Below, one piece after another: positions 25,468 through 34,087 of a DNA stretch of 64,000 nt; the first letter of the stretch is position 1, and each line of letters starts with the position of its first letter. The translations under genes were made by a program, and so were the position numbers. A model generated the notes under the pieces. It was not told the DNA's origin. It searched no databases and saw only the letters and a list, made by a program, of their open reading frames with translations. The DNA is from an uncultured Bacteroidales bacterium (lineage in GTDB: Bacteria; Bacteroidota; Bacteroidia; Bacteroidales; Bacteroidaceae), in NCBI GenBank assembly GCA_902799685.1, contig CADCBO010000010.1:17076-81075 (forward strand), in the 5' to 3' direction.

Positions 25468-25475
25468 CACAAATA
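25468..25475 (-). promoter_or_regulatory. -7 element of the lipoprotein/large secreted protein operon
   Basis: TATATTTG on the minus strand, 27 bases ahead of ATG 25440. Confidence 0.5.
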
Positions 25476-25531
25476 TAATTCATTTTTTGTTAAAATGAGC
25501 GGAGGTTGTGACAATAAGTGAAAATGTTGCA

Positions 25532-25539
25532 TATCTTTG
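25532..25539 (+). promoter_or_regulatory. -7 promoter element of the aromatic amino acid operon
   Basis: TATCTTTG matches TAnnTTTG. A TTGTG about 21 bases upstream (25506-25510) may serve as the -33 element. The leader peptide ATG lies only 8 bases after the element, so the transcript should begin at or within a few bases of that codon. Confidence 0.7.
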
Positions 25540-25547
25540 CGGACGAT

Positions 25548-25607
25548 ATGAGAACTGTTAACGCATACTTCTATTACTTTTGGTTTACCAGACAATATGC
25601 CGGGTAA
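25548..25607 (+). CDS. Leader peptide of the aromatic amino acid operon
   Basis: A 19-residue open frame, MRTVNAYFYYFWFTRQYAG, then TAA. Eight of 19 residues are aromatic: four Tyr, three Phe and one Trp, with a run of seven in a row at residues 7-13. It lies between the operon promoter and a rho-independent terminator (25643-25670), ahead of DAHP synthase, prephenate dehydrogenase and prephenate dehydratase. This is the design of a ribosome-mediated attenuator such as the pheA leader of E. coli. The ribosome would stall at the run when charged tRNA-Tyr or tRNA-Phe is scarce. The start lies at or next to the expected transcription start, so it would be translated without a Shine-Dalgarno sequence. 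Confidence 0.85.
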   Translation: MRTVNAYFYYFWFTRQYAG

Positions 25608-25670
25608 TTTGTTGTATGCATTTTAAATAAGAAATGACAGAGAGCCCGGACAAATAATCCGGGCTTTTTT
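25600..25670 (+). terminator. Attenuator: intrinsic terminator with competing antiterminator
   Basis: Stem AGCCCGGA (25643-25650) / TCCGGGCT (25658-25665), 7-base loop, then a run of six T (25665-25670): a strong intrinsic terminator ahead of aroF. The CCGGG at 25600-25604, covering the last codons of the leader peptide, is complementary to CCCGG in the 5' arm. A ribosome stalled at the aromatic run leaves CCGGG free to form the antiterminator; one that reaches the stop codon covers it and lets the terminator form. The mechanism is inferred from sequence. Confidence 0.85.
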
Positions 25671-25701
25671 GTTACGAAACAGAAGACAAGAAACAGAAAC
25701 T

Positions 25702-26712
25702 ATGATAGCAGTACTTAAAGCTGGAGTCTCAGAGACCCAAAAGAAAAACCTTATCAACTGGATCAAAGGCCAGGGAGTTGACGTACACATATCCGAAGGC
25801 CAGTTCCAAACGGTCATTGGTCTTATAGGTGATACCAGCCGAATTGACCCCGACCTGCTTAGCGGACTGGACATTATTGAGAGCGTTACACGCATAAGCG
25901 AGCCGTTCAAGTGCGCCAACCGCCGTTTCCACCCCGCCGATACGATAGTAGAAATTGGTGAGGGTGAGAACAAAGTCCGTATTGGAGGCGGTAACTTTGC
26001 CATAATAGCCGGTCCCTGTTCAGTTGAATCTGAAGAACAGATAACCGGCATAGCCCAAGCCGTTAAGGCATCCGGAGCAACTCTGCTGCGCGGCGGCGCT
26101 TTCAAGCCCCGCACAAGCCCTTATGATTTCCAGGGAATGGGTGCCGACGGCCTTGAACTTTTGCGCAAGGCTCGCAAGGCTACCGGTCTGCCCATCGTAA
26201 CCGAGATCATGAGTGAAAAGCATCTGGATATGTTTGCCGATGTGGACATGATTCAGGTGGGAGCACGCAATATGCAGAACTTTGAGCTGCTCAAGACCCT
26301 GGGCCGCACCAAGAAGCCCATACTGCTTAAGCGCGGTCTGTCAAGTACCATAAAGGAGTGGCTCATGAGTGCCGAGTATATCATGGCCGGCGGCAATGAG
26401 AACATTGTGCTGTGCGAGCGAGGCATTCGCAGCTATGACAACTACACACGCAACGTGCTTGACCTTTCGGCCATTCCTGTTGTAAAGGAACTGTCACATC
26501 TGCCCATCATAGTTGATCCCAGCCACGCAACCGGCAAGTCACGCCTGGTTCCGTCAATGAGCCTGGCAGCTGTCGCAGCCGGTGCAGACGGCCTTATCAT
26601 AGAGGTGCATAACGATCCGGAACACGCCCTCTGCGACGGAGCACAGTCACTCACCCCGGCACAGTTTGACGAGGTGGCACGTAAAGTTAAGGCACTTAAG
26701 GAAATCGTTTAA
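25702..26712 (+). CDS. aroF: 3-deoxy-7-phosphoheptulonate (DAHP) synthase
   Basis: First enzyme of the shikimate pathway, joining PEP and erythrose 4-phosphate. 336 residues: an N-terminal ferredoxin-like regulatory domain (~1-75, as in Thermotoga-type enzymes) followed by the type I-beta/KDO8P-synthase-like TIM barrel. Metal and substrate motifs include AGPCSVES, RGGAFKPRTSPY, LKRGLSST, CERGIRSY and DPSHATG. The ferredoxin-like domain usually confers Tyr/Phe feedback inhibition. Here the chorismate mutase domain is absent; it sits on PheA instead. ATG 25702 is used because the open frame from 25669 starts inside the attenuator terminator. First structural gene after the attenuator. Confidence 0.95.
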   Translation: MIAVLKAGVSETQKKNLINWIKGQGVDVHISEGQFQTVIGLIGDTSRIDPDLLSGLDIIESVTRISEPFKCANRRFHPADTIVEIGEGENKVRIGGGNFAIIAGPCSVESEEQITGIAQAVKASGATLLRGGAFKPRTSPYDFQGMGADGLELLRKARKATGLPIVTEIMSEKHLDMFADVDMIQVGARNMQNFELLKTLGRTKKPILLKRGLSSTIKEWLMSAEYIMAGGNENIVLCERGIRSYDNYTRNVLDLSAIPVVKELSHLPIIVDPSHATGKSRLVPSMSLAAVAAGADGLIIEVHNDPEHALCDGAQSLTPAQFDEVARKVKALKEIV

Positions 26713-26714
26713 TT

Positions 26715-26744
26715 AATTGAGAATTGAGAATTGAAAATTGAGAA
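26715..26744. repeat. Heptad array (GAGAATT)n ahead of tyrA
   Basis: About four imperfect GAGAATT/GAAAATT units fill the aroF-tyrA gap and end right at the tyrA ATG, as at the esterase gene (17287-17316). The GAGAA unit could double as a weak ribosome-binding site. Confidence 0.8.
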
Positions 26745-27578
26745 ATGATTGTAGGAGTAGTAGGATTGGGGTTGATTGGCGGATCACTTGCCAAGACATA
26801 CAAGGAAGCAGGATGGACTGTATATGGTTTTGACCTGAACGAGTCTGTAAGCCGTTTTGCCGAACTTGAAGGCACACTTGACGCTGTGCTTGACAACAGG
26901 AACATAAAGAAATGTGACCTTATCCATATAGCTGTCACCCCTGATGCCGCTTGCGGATGGATTGAGAAGCATGCTCCGGAAATAGCCAAAAGCACTATGG
27001 TGATTGATGACTGCGGCACCAAACGCAAGGTGGTGGAGTGCGGTATGAAAGCGGCAGAAAAATATGGGTTCACCTACGCCGGCGGACATCCCATGGCAGG
27101 AACACATCTATCAGGCTACAAGAACTCACGCGCCACCATGTTCCAGAACGCATCCATGATAATCATCCCGCCCACCCACGATGACATCCAACTTCTGGAC
27201 CGAATCAAGCACCTGCTTGAACCCATGCTGCTGAAACGAGTGGTATTCACTACCCCTGAGCAGCATGACAGCATGATAGCGTTCACGTCGCAGCTGGCTC
27301 ACGTGGTGTCAAACGCATACATCAAGAGCCCGTCGGCCCAACAGCACAAAGGCTACAGCGCAGGCAGTTTTCGAGACCTGACACGTGTGGCCTGGCTAAA
27401 TGAGAATATGTGGACAGAGCTGTTCCTTGAAAACAAGGACAATCTGCTACGAGAGATACACACCTTGATAAACAACCTCACGCAGTACGCCGATGCCATG
27501 GAGGCCGATGATGCCAAGGCATTGTGCGCACTGCTGCGTGACGGACGCATAGCAAAGGAATTATCAGAAAAGAATTGA
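26745..27578 (+). CDS. tyrA: Prephenate dehydrogenase
   Basis: Oxidative decarboxylation of prephenate to 4-hydroxyphenylpyruvate in tyrosine synthesis. 277 residues: a Rossmann NAD(P) motif GLGLIGGS at residue ~7, the catalytic-His region GGHPMAGTHLSG (~110-120), and a helical dimerisation domain. It is the short form, with no chorismate mutase or ACT domain, so feedback by Tyr would act elsewhere. Second gene of the operon, 32 bases after aroF; the gap is the heptad array. aroB follows after three bases. Confidence 0.94.
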   Translation: MIVGVVGLGLIGGSLAKTYKEAGWTVYGFDLNESVSRFAELEGTLDAVLDNRNIKKCDLIHIAVTPDAACGWIEKHAPEIAKSTMVIDDCGTKRKVVECGMKAAEKYGFTYAGGHPMAGTHLSGYKNSRATMFQNASMIIIPPTHDDIQLLDRIKHLLEPMLLKRVVFTTPEQHDSMIAFTSQLAHVVSNAYIKSPSAQQHKGYSAGSFRDLTRVAWLNENMWTELFLENKDNLLREIHTLINNLTQYADAMEADDAKALCALLRDGRIAKELSEKN

Positions 27579-27581
27579 GTT

Positions 27582-28637
27582 ATGGAAACCCCTACCCGAA
27601 TCACCGTCAACGCCTCAGGCAAATATGACATACTGCTCCGCAAGGGCGGTCTGAGCCATATTGGGGATGCTGTTGCGGAACGCTTCAAGCCCTGCAAGAT
27701 AGCAATCCTGAGCGATGACAAGGTTTTTCCGCTCTACGGAAAGGTTGTTACGGAATCACTGGAGAGAGCTGGATTCAGCACCGTCAGCCACGTGATTGAG
27801 AACGGCGAACAGTCCAAGACCCTGGACAATGTCACAGCGTTCATAGGCACGATGGTCCAGGCGCAGGTAACCCGTACCGATATGGTGCTGGCTCTGGGAG
27901 GCGGCGTTGTGGGTGATATGGCCGGATTTGCTGCAGCCATATATCTGCGCGGCATACCTTACATTCAAGTGCCCACCACCCTGATGGCAGCTGTTGATTC
28001 ATCGGTGGGAGGAAAGACCGCCGTGGATATCAGCTCCGGCAAGAATCTGATAGGAGCGTTTCACCAGCCCGCATTGGTATATCTTGATACCGATACACTT
28101 TCCAGTCTTGACCACGATGTGATGCGTGACGGATTTGCCGAAGTGCTAAAATACGGTTTCATACTGGACAAGGAACTGGCACAGGTTACCGCACGCCCCG
28201 GCACCTTTGACCTGGAGCAGGTGATAGCCCGATGCATAAGCATCAAACGGGACGTGGTAGAACAGGATGAGTTTGACAAGGGCATGCGTGGCCTGCTCAA
28301 CCTGGGCCACACATTCGGACACGCCATTGAGAAGCTGAGCGGATTTACCATAACCCACGGAAGTGCTGTTGCACGCGGAATGGTAATTGCCGCCAAGGTG
28401 GGTGCAGAGTACGGTCTGCCAAACCTGACCGCCCAGATTACGGAAATTATAAAAGCATACGGTTTTGACACAGATTGCCCCTACTCCGCCGATGAGCTGT
28501 ATGACGTAATCCTATCCGACAAGAAACGCAGCGGAGCAGACATAACGCTCGTTCTGCCCGAATCCATCGGACACTGCGTATTAAGGAAGATGCCTGCCAC
28601 TCAGGTTCTTGAACTGATGATAAAGACTGGGCTATGA
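27582..28637 (+). CDS. aroB: 3-dehydroquinate synthase
   Basis: Converts DAHP to 3-dehydroquinate. 351 residues. NAD-binding and active-site signatures are clear: ALGGGVVGDMAGFAAAIYLRG, VPTTLMAAVDSSVGGKTAVD and the metal-ligand region LNLGHTFGHAIE. Length is normal for AroB. It overlaps the next gene by 4 bases (ATGA), so translation is coupled. Confidence 0.97.
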   Translation: METPTRITVNASGKYDILLRKGGLSHIGDAVAERFKPCKIAILSDDKVFPLYGKVVTESLERAGFSTVSHVIENGEQSKTLDNVTAFIGTMVQAQVTRTDMVLALGGGVVGDMAGFAAAIYLRGIPYIQVPTTLMAAVDSSVGGKTAVDISSGKNLIGAFHQPALVYLDTDTLSSLDHDVMRDGFAEVLKYGFILDKELAQVTARPGTFDLEQVIARCISIKRDVVEQDEFDKGMRGLLNLGHTFGHAIEKLSGFTITHGSAVARGMVIAAKVGAEYGLPNLTAQITEIIKAYGFDTDCPYSADELYDVILSDKKRSGADITLVLPESIGHCVLRKMPATQVLELMIKTGL

Positions 28638-29902
28638 CACTTGATGTAAGTGGAACTCTATCCGGAAACGTACAGGTGCCGCCGTCCAAATCGGTAGCGC
28701 ACCGCATGCTCATATGCGCCGCACTGGCAGATGAGCCATGCTCCATTGCATGCCGCAGCGTGAACCGCGATATGGAGGCCACAGCGGCCTGCCTTAACGC
28801 ACTGGGTGCCTACATCACATACACGGACGGCCGTTTCAACGTTACTCCAATAAGGAACATAAACAAGTGCAAATTGCTGGACTGCGGAGAGAGCGGTTCC
28901 ACACTGCGTTTCCTTTTACCGGTAGCGGCGGCACTAGGTGCAGATGCCATATTCACAGGCCAGGGCCGTCTGCCGGAACGACCGCTCTCACCACTTTACG
29001 AGGAGATGACAGCCCACGGAATCCGAATGTCAAAAAACGGACGCATGCCACTGTCGTGCCAAGGGATCCTGCCAGCAGGAAACTATACGATTGACGGTGG
29101 CGTATCGTCACAATTCATATCGGGACTGCTTATGGCTCTGCCTCTTACAGGAGCAGACAGCACCATTACCGTTACAGGGAAACTTGAGAGCGCATCATAC
29201 ATAGAGCTTACCATTAACGCCCTGAAACAGTTTGGGATTGAGATTCAGAAGAACGCAAACGGATACAGCATACCGGGAGAACAGAGATACTCCATACCGT
29301 CTGCCATGATTGCCGTTGAGGGCGACTGGTCTGCCGCCGCATTCTGGCTTGTGGCTGGCGCAGCAGGCAGCAAAAGCATAACCTGCACAGGAATTGACTA
29401 TGAGAGCTCTGCACAGGGTGACCGCCGTATAGTGGATGTACTGCGCAGTATGGGTGCCAACATCATTACAGGCAAAAATAACATCACGGCCATACCGTCC
29501 GGCCTGACCGCCGGCACCTTTGACTGTGCCGACATCCCTGACCTGGTTCCCATTATGGCTGTGGCGGCAGCAAAAGCACAGGGAACCACAATATTCAACA
29601 ACATAAAGCGTCTTCGCATAAAGGAGAGCGACCGCATCCAGTCTATTCTGGAACTGCTGTCAGGGACAGGGATATGCTCCTATGCCACAGAGAACTCCCT
29701 GACCGTAACCGGAGGCCCAGCGCACGGTATGCAATACGATCCAAACGGAGACCACAGAATGGCTATGGCAGCCACTATTCTGGCATCGGTCAAGAATGTA
29801 ATCATCACCATCAAAGATTCAGAATGCACGGCAAAGTCCTACCCTGCCTTTTTTGATGATTTCAATGCGCTTGGCGGACACGCCGGACAAAACGGACAAT
29901 AA
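28634..29902 (+). CDS. aroA: 5-enolpyruvylshikimate-3-phosphate synthase
   Basis: Transfers enolpyruvyl from PEP to shikimate 3-phosphate. 422 residues. The N-terminal PPSKSVAHRMLICAALA, the GESGSTLRFLLP loop, DGGVSSQFISGLLMALP and LRIKESDRI are all recognisable. The GESGSTLRFL loop aligns with the glyphosate-binding LPGSKS/NAGTAMR regions of other classes but differs in residues. It overlaps aroB by four bases; pheA follows after 11 bases. Confidence 0.96.
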   Translation: MTLDVSGTLSGNVQVPPSKSVAHRMLICAALADEPCSIACRSVNRDMEATAACLNALGAYITYTDGRFNVTPIRNINKCKLLDCGESGSTLRFLLPVAAALGADAIFTGQGRLPERPLSPLYEEMTAHGIRMSKNGRMPLSCQGILPAGNYTIDGGVSSQFISGLLMALPLTGADSTITVTGKLESASYIELTINALKQFGIEIQKNANGYSIPGEQRYSIPSAMIAVEGDWSAAAFWLVAGAAGSKSITCTGIDYESSAQGDRRIVDVLRSMGANIITGKNNITAIPSGLTAGTFDCADIPDLVPIMAVAAAKAQGTTIFNNIKRLRIKESDRIQSILELLSGTGICSYATENSLTVTGGPAHGMQYDPNGDHRMAMAATILASVKNVIITIKDSECTAKSYPAFFDDFNALGGHAGQNGQ

Positions 29903-29913
29903 TACCTTACAAT

Positions 29914-31056
29914 ATGGAACTATCAGACTACAGAAAACAGATTGACGACATTGACGATGAGATATGCCGTCTTTTTGCAGAGCGCATGAACGTTGTGAAT
30001 GAGATAGGCGAATACAAACGTAGCCATGACTTGCCCGTAAACAGTGGTTCACGCGAGCGCGAGGTGTTGGCGCATATCTCAAAACAGCTCCCAGAGGACC
30101 TTGAAGACTTTGGACGAGTTCTATATCGCTCCATGTTTGATGTAAGCAAGGCATACGAGGCCATGTACAAGGAGAAAGACTCGCCACTCTACAAAGCCGT
30201 ATCAAGCCTTATAAACGCAGACCCGGCCCCTTTCCCCAAGCGCGCTGTAGTGGCTTGCCAGGGACGCGAGGGCGCATACTCCCAGATTGCCGCCGAGAAG
30301 CTCTTTGAGGTACCTGAGATAATGTACAACAGCACATTCGAAGGTGTTATCCGTATGGTTACCGATGGACTTTGCGAGTATGGAATACTACCAATAGAAA
30401 ATTCCACTGCAGGCTCAGTAAATGAAATATATGACCTGCTTATCAGGTACAACGTACACATAGTCCGAAGCACGCGTGTAAGAATTGACCACCAATTGCT
30501 GGCAGCCAAAGGCGCACAGCTTAAGGACATAAAGACCATCTACTCTCATCCGCAGGCCATTGACCAATGCTCACATTTCCTGAGCACACTCAAGGGTATC
30601 AATATTATTCCGTTTGACAACACCGCCATGGCCGCACAGAAGGTATCAAAAGACCCCAGCTGTTCGACAGCATCCATATCATCAAAAAGTTGTGCAGACC
30701 TTTATAACATGGAGGTTCTTGCACGCAACATCCAGAACTTTGACAGCAACCACACCCGCTTTATCTGCATAGCCAAGGATGCGCGCATATATCCGGGAGC
30801 CAACCGCACCAGCATAATGATGGTAGTAAGCCACAAGCCCGGAACGCTTTTCAGCGTGCTATCCAAGTTCAACGCCACCGGCGCCAATTTGGTCAAGTTG
30901 GAGAGCCGCCCCATCCCGGGCCGTGACTTTGAGTTCATGTTCTATTTTGACATTGAGCTCTCCATCTATGACAAGAAGTTCGCATCACTCATAAGCGAGC
31001 TGGACCACTGCGGCGAGCAGTTCAAATACTTTGGCACTTATCAGGAGATTATATAA
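29914..31056 (+). CDS. pheA: Bifunctional chorismate mutase / prephenate dehydratase
   Basis: 380 residues in P-protein order. Residues ~1-90 are an AroQ-type chorismate mutase (MELSDYRKQIDDIDDEICRL, then REREVL). Residues ~108-285 are the prephenate dehydratase with GREGAYSQIAA, PIENSTAGSV and the catalytic TRF motif (NHTRFICI). Residues ~295-380 are an ACT domain with the phenylalanine-binding ESRP motif, so feedback by Phe is expected. It feeds phenylpyruvate synthesis. In many Bacteroides genomes the mutase is attached to DAHP synthase instead, so this arrangement is notable. Fifth gene of the operon. Confidence 0.95.
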   Translation: MELSDYRKQIDDIDDEICRLFAERMNVVNEIGEYKRSHDLPVNSGSREREVLAHISKQLPEDLEDFGRVLYRSMFDVSKAYEAMYKEKDSPLYKAVSSLINADPAPFPKRAVVACQGREGAYSQIAAEKLFEVPEIMYNSTFEGVIRMVTDGLCEYGILPIENSTAGSVNEIYDLLIRYNVHIVRSTRVRIDHQLLAAKGAQLKDIKTIYSHPQAIDQCSHFLSTLKGINIIPFDNTAMAAQKVSKDPSCSTASISSKSCADLYNMEVLARNIQNFDSNHTRFICIAKDARIYPGANRTSIMMVVSHKPGTLFSVLSKFNATGANLVKLESRPIPGRDFEFMFYFDIELSIYDKKFASLISELDHCGEQFKYFGTYQEII

Positions 31057-31065
31057 ATTCGCGGT

Positions 31066-31497
31066 ATGAAAAAGATTCTGGTAATAAACGGGCCTAACCT
31101 GAATATGCTGGGACTGCGCGAACCCGCCATATACGGCAGCCGTGACTACAATGCGCTTCTGGTATTCATCAGGGAATCGGCGACAGCCTTGGGACTGGAA
31201 GCGGAATGTTTCCAATCCAATCATGAAGGGGCTATTATAGATTGCATACAACAGGCTTACGGAGTATTTGACGGCATAGTGATCAACCCCGCCGCATATA
31301 CGCATACCAGCGTGGCCATACTCGATGCACTTAAGGCTGTGGCAATCCCTACGGTTGAGGTTCATTTGAGTGATGTTGATTCCCGTGAAGAATTCCGCCA
31401 CAGGTCATTCGTGTCACTCTATGCCTGCAAGGTGATTAAAGGACACGGATTTGACGGCTACAGAGAGGCTCTGGAATACTTTTCAGAAAAAAAATGA
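31066..31497 (+). CDS. aroQ: 3-dehydroquinate dehydratase, type II
   Basis: Dehydrates 3-dehydroquinate to 3-dehydroshikimate. 143 residues, normal for the dodecameric type II enzyme. Signatures: INGPNLNMLGLREPAIYG with the catalytic lid Arg/Tyr, QSNHEGAIID, INPAAYTHTSVAI with the catalytic His, and EVHLSDVDSREEFR. Last gene of the aromatic operon, 9 bases after pheA and followed by a terminator. Confidence 0.97.
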   Translation: MKKILVINGPNLNMLGLREPAIYGSRDYNALLVFIRESATALGLEAECFQSNHEGAIIDCIQQAYGVFDGIVINPAAYTHTSVAILDALKAVAIPTVEVHLSDVDSREEFRHRSFVSLYACKVIKGHGFDGYREALEYFSEKK

Positions 31498-31505
31498 AAA
31501 AAAAC

Positions 31506-31537
31506 AAAGGTTCGGACCAACAAATCCGGACCTTTTT
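31506..31537 (+). terminator. Intrinsic terminator of the aromatic operon
   Basis: Stem AAAGGTTCGGA (31506-31516) / TCCGGACCTTT (31525-31535) with one G-U pair, 8-base loop and a T run. It resembles the attenuator hairpin at the head of the operon in both loop and lower stem. Confidence 0.85.
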
Positions 31538-31565
31538 CGTCTATTAGGCAAAAGAATTACTGAAA

Positions 31566-32447
31566 ATGGGAAAAAAGATTCTGGTTGCGGCAATTGCAGC
31601 ATTGGTTGCTATGCCCACATTGGCACAGTCCGAGAAACATTACGAGTATGACGAATACGGCAAGGTAGGCCGAAGTGAAGGTTGGGCACGCAGGTTTGCG
31701 CACAACTTTGTGGATGGCCTGATGGGAGCCGAATACTATGAGGAGGTTGACAAGGACGGCAAAAGGACCGAGAAAAAGTACGATGACGCCAACAACAAAG
31801 GCAATGTAAGCAAAAGTTACCGGCATTACGGCCCGGGACACACTCCGGACCTCTATTTTGGTGTCAACCTGCTCTGTACTGACCGTCCCCCTGTCCTGAC
31901 TGAAGGACTTCCTCAGAAAACAGGTAAGGGATTCGAATTCGGCATAGCTCTTGGCCAGTGGGGCTATCACATGACCAAGAACATCGGAATAAACACAGCA
32001 TTCTATCTCACGCGCTCACGATACTGGCTGGACAACGGTCTTTACCTGAATTACAATCCAAACGGCGACGGCACCAGGACACTCACCCTGAGCAATGCAC
32101 AAATAGACGGAAAGGAGGTCAAGCAGGGTTATCTACGCTATTGGAGCATACGTGTCCCACTCTGTCTGGAAATAAGTTCGGCATCCAGACGCGGACCGTT
32201 CATTGCTATAGGCCCTGAACTGGAGTACCGTTTCGCTGATGTGTCCAAGGTTGACTATTACGGTCAGAAGAAAGGTGAGAAGATAGTAAAGGGAACTAAC
32301 CTGAATCCACTTGGCCTTAATGCCGTGGCACGTGTAGGAATCAGTGACTTCGGAATCATTGCACGCTATTCGTTCAACAGCCTCTTCAATAACGACGAGC
32401 CTTTCAAGACCTATCCGTTCATGATAGGATTAAGCACCTCGTTCTGA
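31566..32447 (+). CDS. Outer-membrane beta-barrel protein, unknown function
   Basis: A 293-residue protein with a signal peptide ending at LAQS (~20). The N-terminal ~70 residues are charged and helical (GWARRFAHNFVDGLMGAEYYEEVDKDG). The rest shows alternating beta strands (LYFGVNLLC, FEFGIALGQWG, YWSIRVPLCLEIS, GPFIAIGPELEYRF) ending in a C-terminal aromatic (GLSTSF), typical of small PorT-like outer-membrane barrels. It is a single gene between two terminators (31506-31537 and 32473-32506). Confidence 0.75.
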   Translation: MGKKILVAAIAALVAMPTLAQSEKHYEYDEYGKVGRSEGWARRFAHNFVDGLMGAEYYEEVDKDGKRTEKKYDDANNKGNVSKSYRHYGPGHTPDLYFGVNLLCTDRPPVLTEGLPQKTGKGFEFGIALGQWGYHMTKNIGINTAFYLTRSRYWLDNGLYLNYNPNGDGTRTLTLSNAQIDGKEVKQGYLRYWSIRVPLCLEISSASRRGPFIAIGPELEYRFADVSKVDYYGQKKGEKIVKGTNLNPLGLNAVARVGISDFGIIARYSFNSLFNNDEPFKTYPFMIGLSTSF

Positions 32448-32472
32448 TAAAATTGTAAGGATAATTTACATA

Positions 32473-32506
32473 GACATCCTGCCTTTTCGGGCAGGATGTC
32501 TTTTTT
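32473..32506 (+). terminator. Intrinsic terminator after the barrel gene
   Basis: Perfect 11-bp stem GACATCCTGCC / GGCAGGATGTC with a TTTTCG loop, followed by six T. Confidence 0.9.
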
Positions 32507-32553
32507 CGCGCGTTAATGCGCGTACATTATTTCTCCGTTTGCATTTTTTAGAT

Positions 32554-32561
32554 TATTTTTG
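32554..32561 (+). promoter_or_regulatory. -7 element of the exported-protein operon
   Basis: TATTTTTG, 29 bases before ATG 32591, downstream of the terminator at 32473. It probably drives the run of genes to ~39.9 or 41 kb. Confidence 0.6.
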
Positions 32562-32590
32562 CATCCGCAACAAAACAAAAGGACAGTTAA

Positions 32591-34078
32591 ATGAAAAGAA
32601 CAAAATCCATAATTCTGACATTCATGGCCTTTGCACTGATGTCATCCTCAACTCTCACAGTACACTCACAGAACTCTGCAAGCAAGCAACCGGCCTGGAT
32701 TACCAAGGCCCCCACGGTCAAGAACACATACGTGGGAATAGCCAGCGTATCCAAACGCTCCATGAACCCGGAGGGCGACCAGAATGAGAATACGGCCGCA
32801 GCAGCACAACAGGCATCATCCATCATTGTGTCTCAGTTGTTCTTTAATGACAAATACAAGGATAGCGGCAAGAAAGAGGCTGAGAAAAAGATCCTGGCAT
32901 CACTCCACCTGGCCGTTGACGCCAACTCCCTGTTGGGCGACCTTATCCTTAAAGGCGCTTACAACTCATCGTTCGATGACGTGTTCATTGACAGAGTCCT
33001 GGACTCACCGGCACTGAAACTGCAGGGCGAATGGGAGGATGACGAGGAATACTGGTGCTACTACAGCATAACTGAAAAAGACTACCAGGCCAGGATTGAA
33101 TCCGTTCAGGACAGCATATGCACCCAGGCACAGACCATGTGGGAGTTAGGCATGTCCTATCAGAAAGAGGGATTGCTGTTTAACGCCGCCAAGACCTATT
33201 CACAGGCTCTGGAGCTTATCCATCCGTTCATTTACACCCAGCATATGGTCAAACATGACTTTGAGAATGTTGACCTGTTCACAAGCATCTACAACAGTTA
33301 CATTCATGTTTACGACAACCTGAAACTGACATGCCCGGTAACAGAGATTCCGGCAGTTGCAGGAGAGAGAGTACCCGCCACGTTCCAGGTCACAGTTGAC
33401 CAGAACGGCGTACCCGTAAAGAAAGTAGGAGTAGTGATTGACTATGAAGGTACAACTGACGGCTCTTTCATCACCGATGACAACGGTGCGGCCACATTCT
33501 CAATCGTCAAAGCCACCGAAGACCCGGTGCAGACAATTTCCTTCTCCATAGACAAGGACGGACTGTATGACCTGCCCGAAACATACGCATTCAAACAGCT
33601 TGTATCAGGTGCAGATAAGATAGGTACCGCACAGACCAGCGTAAAACTGTTTGATCCAACCAATTACATCTTCATAAATGTGAATCCTTTTGATTCCGTG
33701 ACCGACAAGTCCGTCCGTGAACTCATTGGCGAGCGCAAGGACCTGGTCATAGTATCGGACAAATCCAAGGCGGACCTCATACTTGAGGCTGCAGTGGCAA
33801 CCAAACTTGACGAGGAAGGGGTATCGGCCGAAAAATGGCCTATCAACAAATACCTCTCATCCCTGAATGTCACGGTCAATGAGGTGGCATCCGGAAACGA
33901 GCTGTTCAAATACGGCATAGACAAGTTCCAGTATCTGGCTCCCGCCAGCAGGAACAGGAATCAGGTGCTTCACGCATCGGCCAAGGAGATGTCCAGGCAG
34001 TTGATCCGTGAGTTCCCCGACAAGTTCAAGCCATTCGGCTATGACAAACGGTCCATAGTCTGGTCAACGCTCAAATAA
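32591..34078 (+). CDS. Exported LPP20/FlgO-like protein with Ig-like insertion
   Basis: A 495-residue protein with a signal peptide (~1-26, no lipobox seen). The mature start PAWITKAPTVKNTYVGIASVSKR followed by an Ala-rich helix resembles LPP20-domain envelope proteins. A helical TPR-like stretch lies at ~180-240, an Ig-like domain at ~255-350 (VPATFQVTVDQNGVPVKKVGVVIDYEG), then a FlgT/CsgG-like part (DLVIVSDKSKADLILEAAVATKL). It is the first gene of a five- or six-gene run with 3-42 base gaps. Function unknown; comparison with flagellar T-ring proteins is structural only, since no flagellar gene is present. Confidence 0.7.
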   Translation: MKRTKSIILTFMAFALMSSSTLTVHSQNSASKQPAWITKAPTVKNTYVGIASVSKRSMNPEGDQNENTAAAAQQASSIIVSQLFFNDKYKDSGKKEAEKKILASLHLAVDANSLLGDLILKGAYNSSFDDVFIDRVLDSPALKLQGEWEDDEEYWCYYSITEKDYQARIESVQDSICTQAQTMWELGMSYQKEGLLFNAAKTYSQALELIHPFIYTQHMVKHDFENVDLFTSIYNSYIHVYDNLKLTCPVTEIPAVAGERVPATFQVTVDQNGVPVKKVGVVIDYEGTTDGSFITDDNGAATFSIVKATEDPVQTISFSIDKDGLYDLPETYAFKQLVSGADKIGTAQTSVKLFDPTNYIFINVNPFDSVTDKSVRELIGERKDLVIVSDKSKADLILEAAVATKLDEEGVSAEKWPINKYLSSLNVTVNEVASGNELFKYGIDKFQYLAPASRNRNQVLHASAKEMSRQLIREFPDKFKPFGYDKRSIVWSTLK

Positions 34079-34087
34079 CACAATGTC

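Noticed and set aside
25600-25670. A metabolite-binding riboswitch ahead of aroF
   Set aside because: The leader is too short for an aptamer and is largely occupied by the aromatic-rich peptide; ribosome-mediated attenuation explains the structure.
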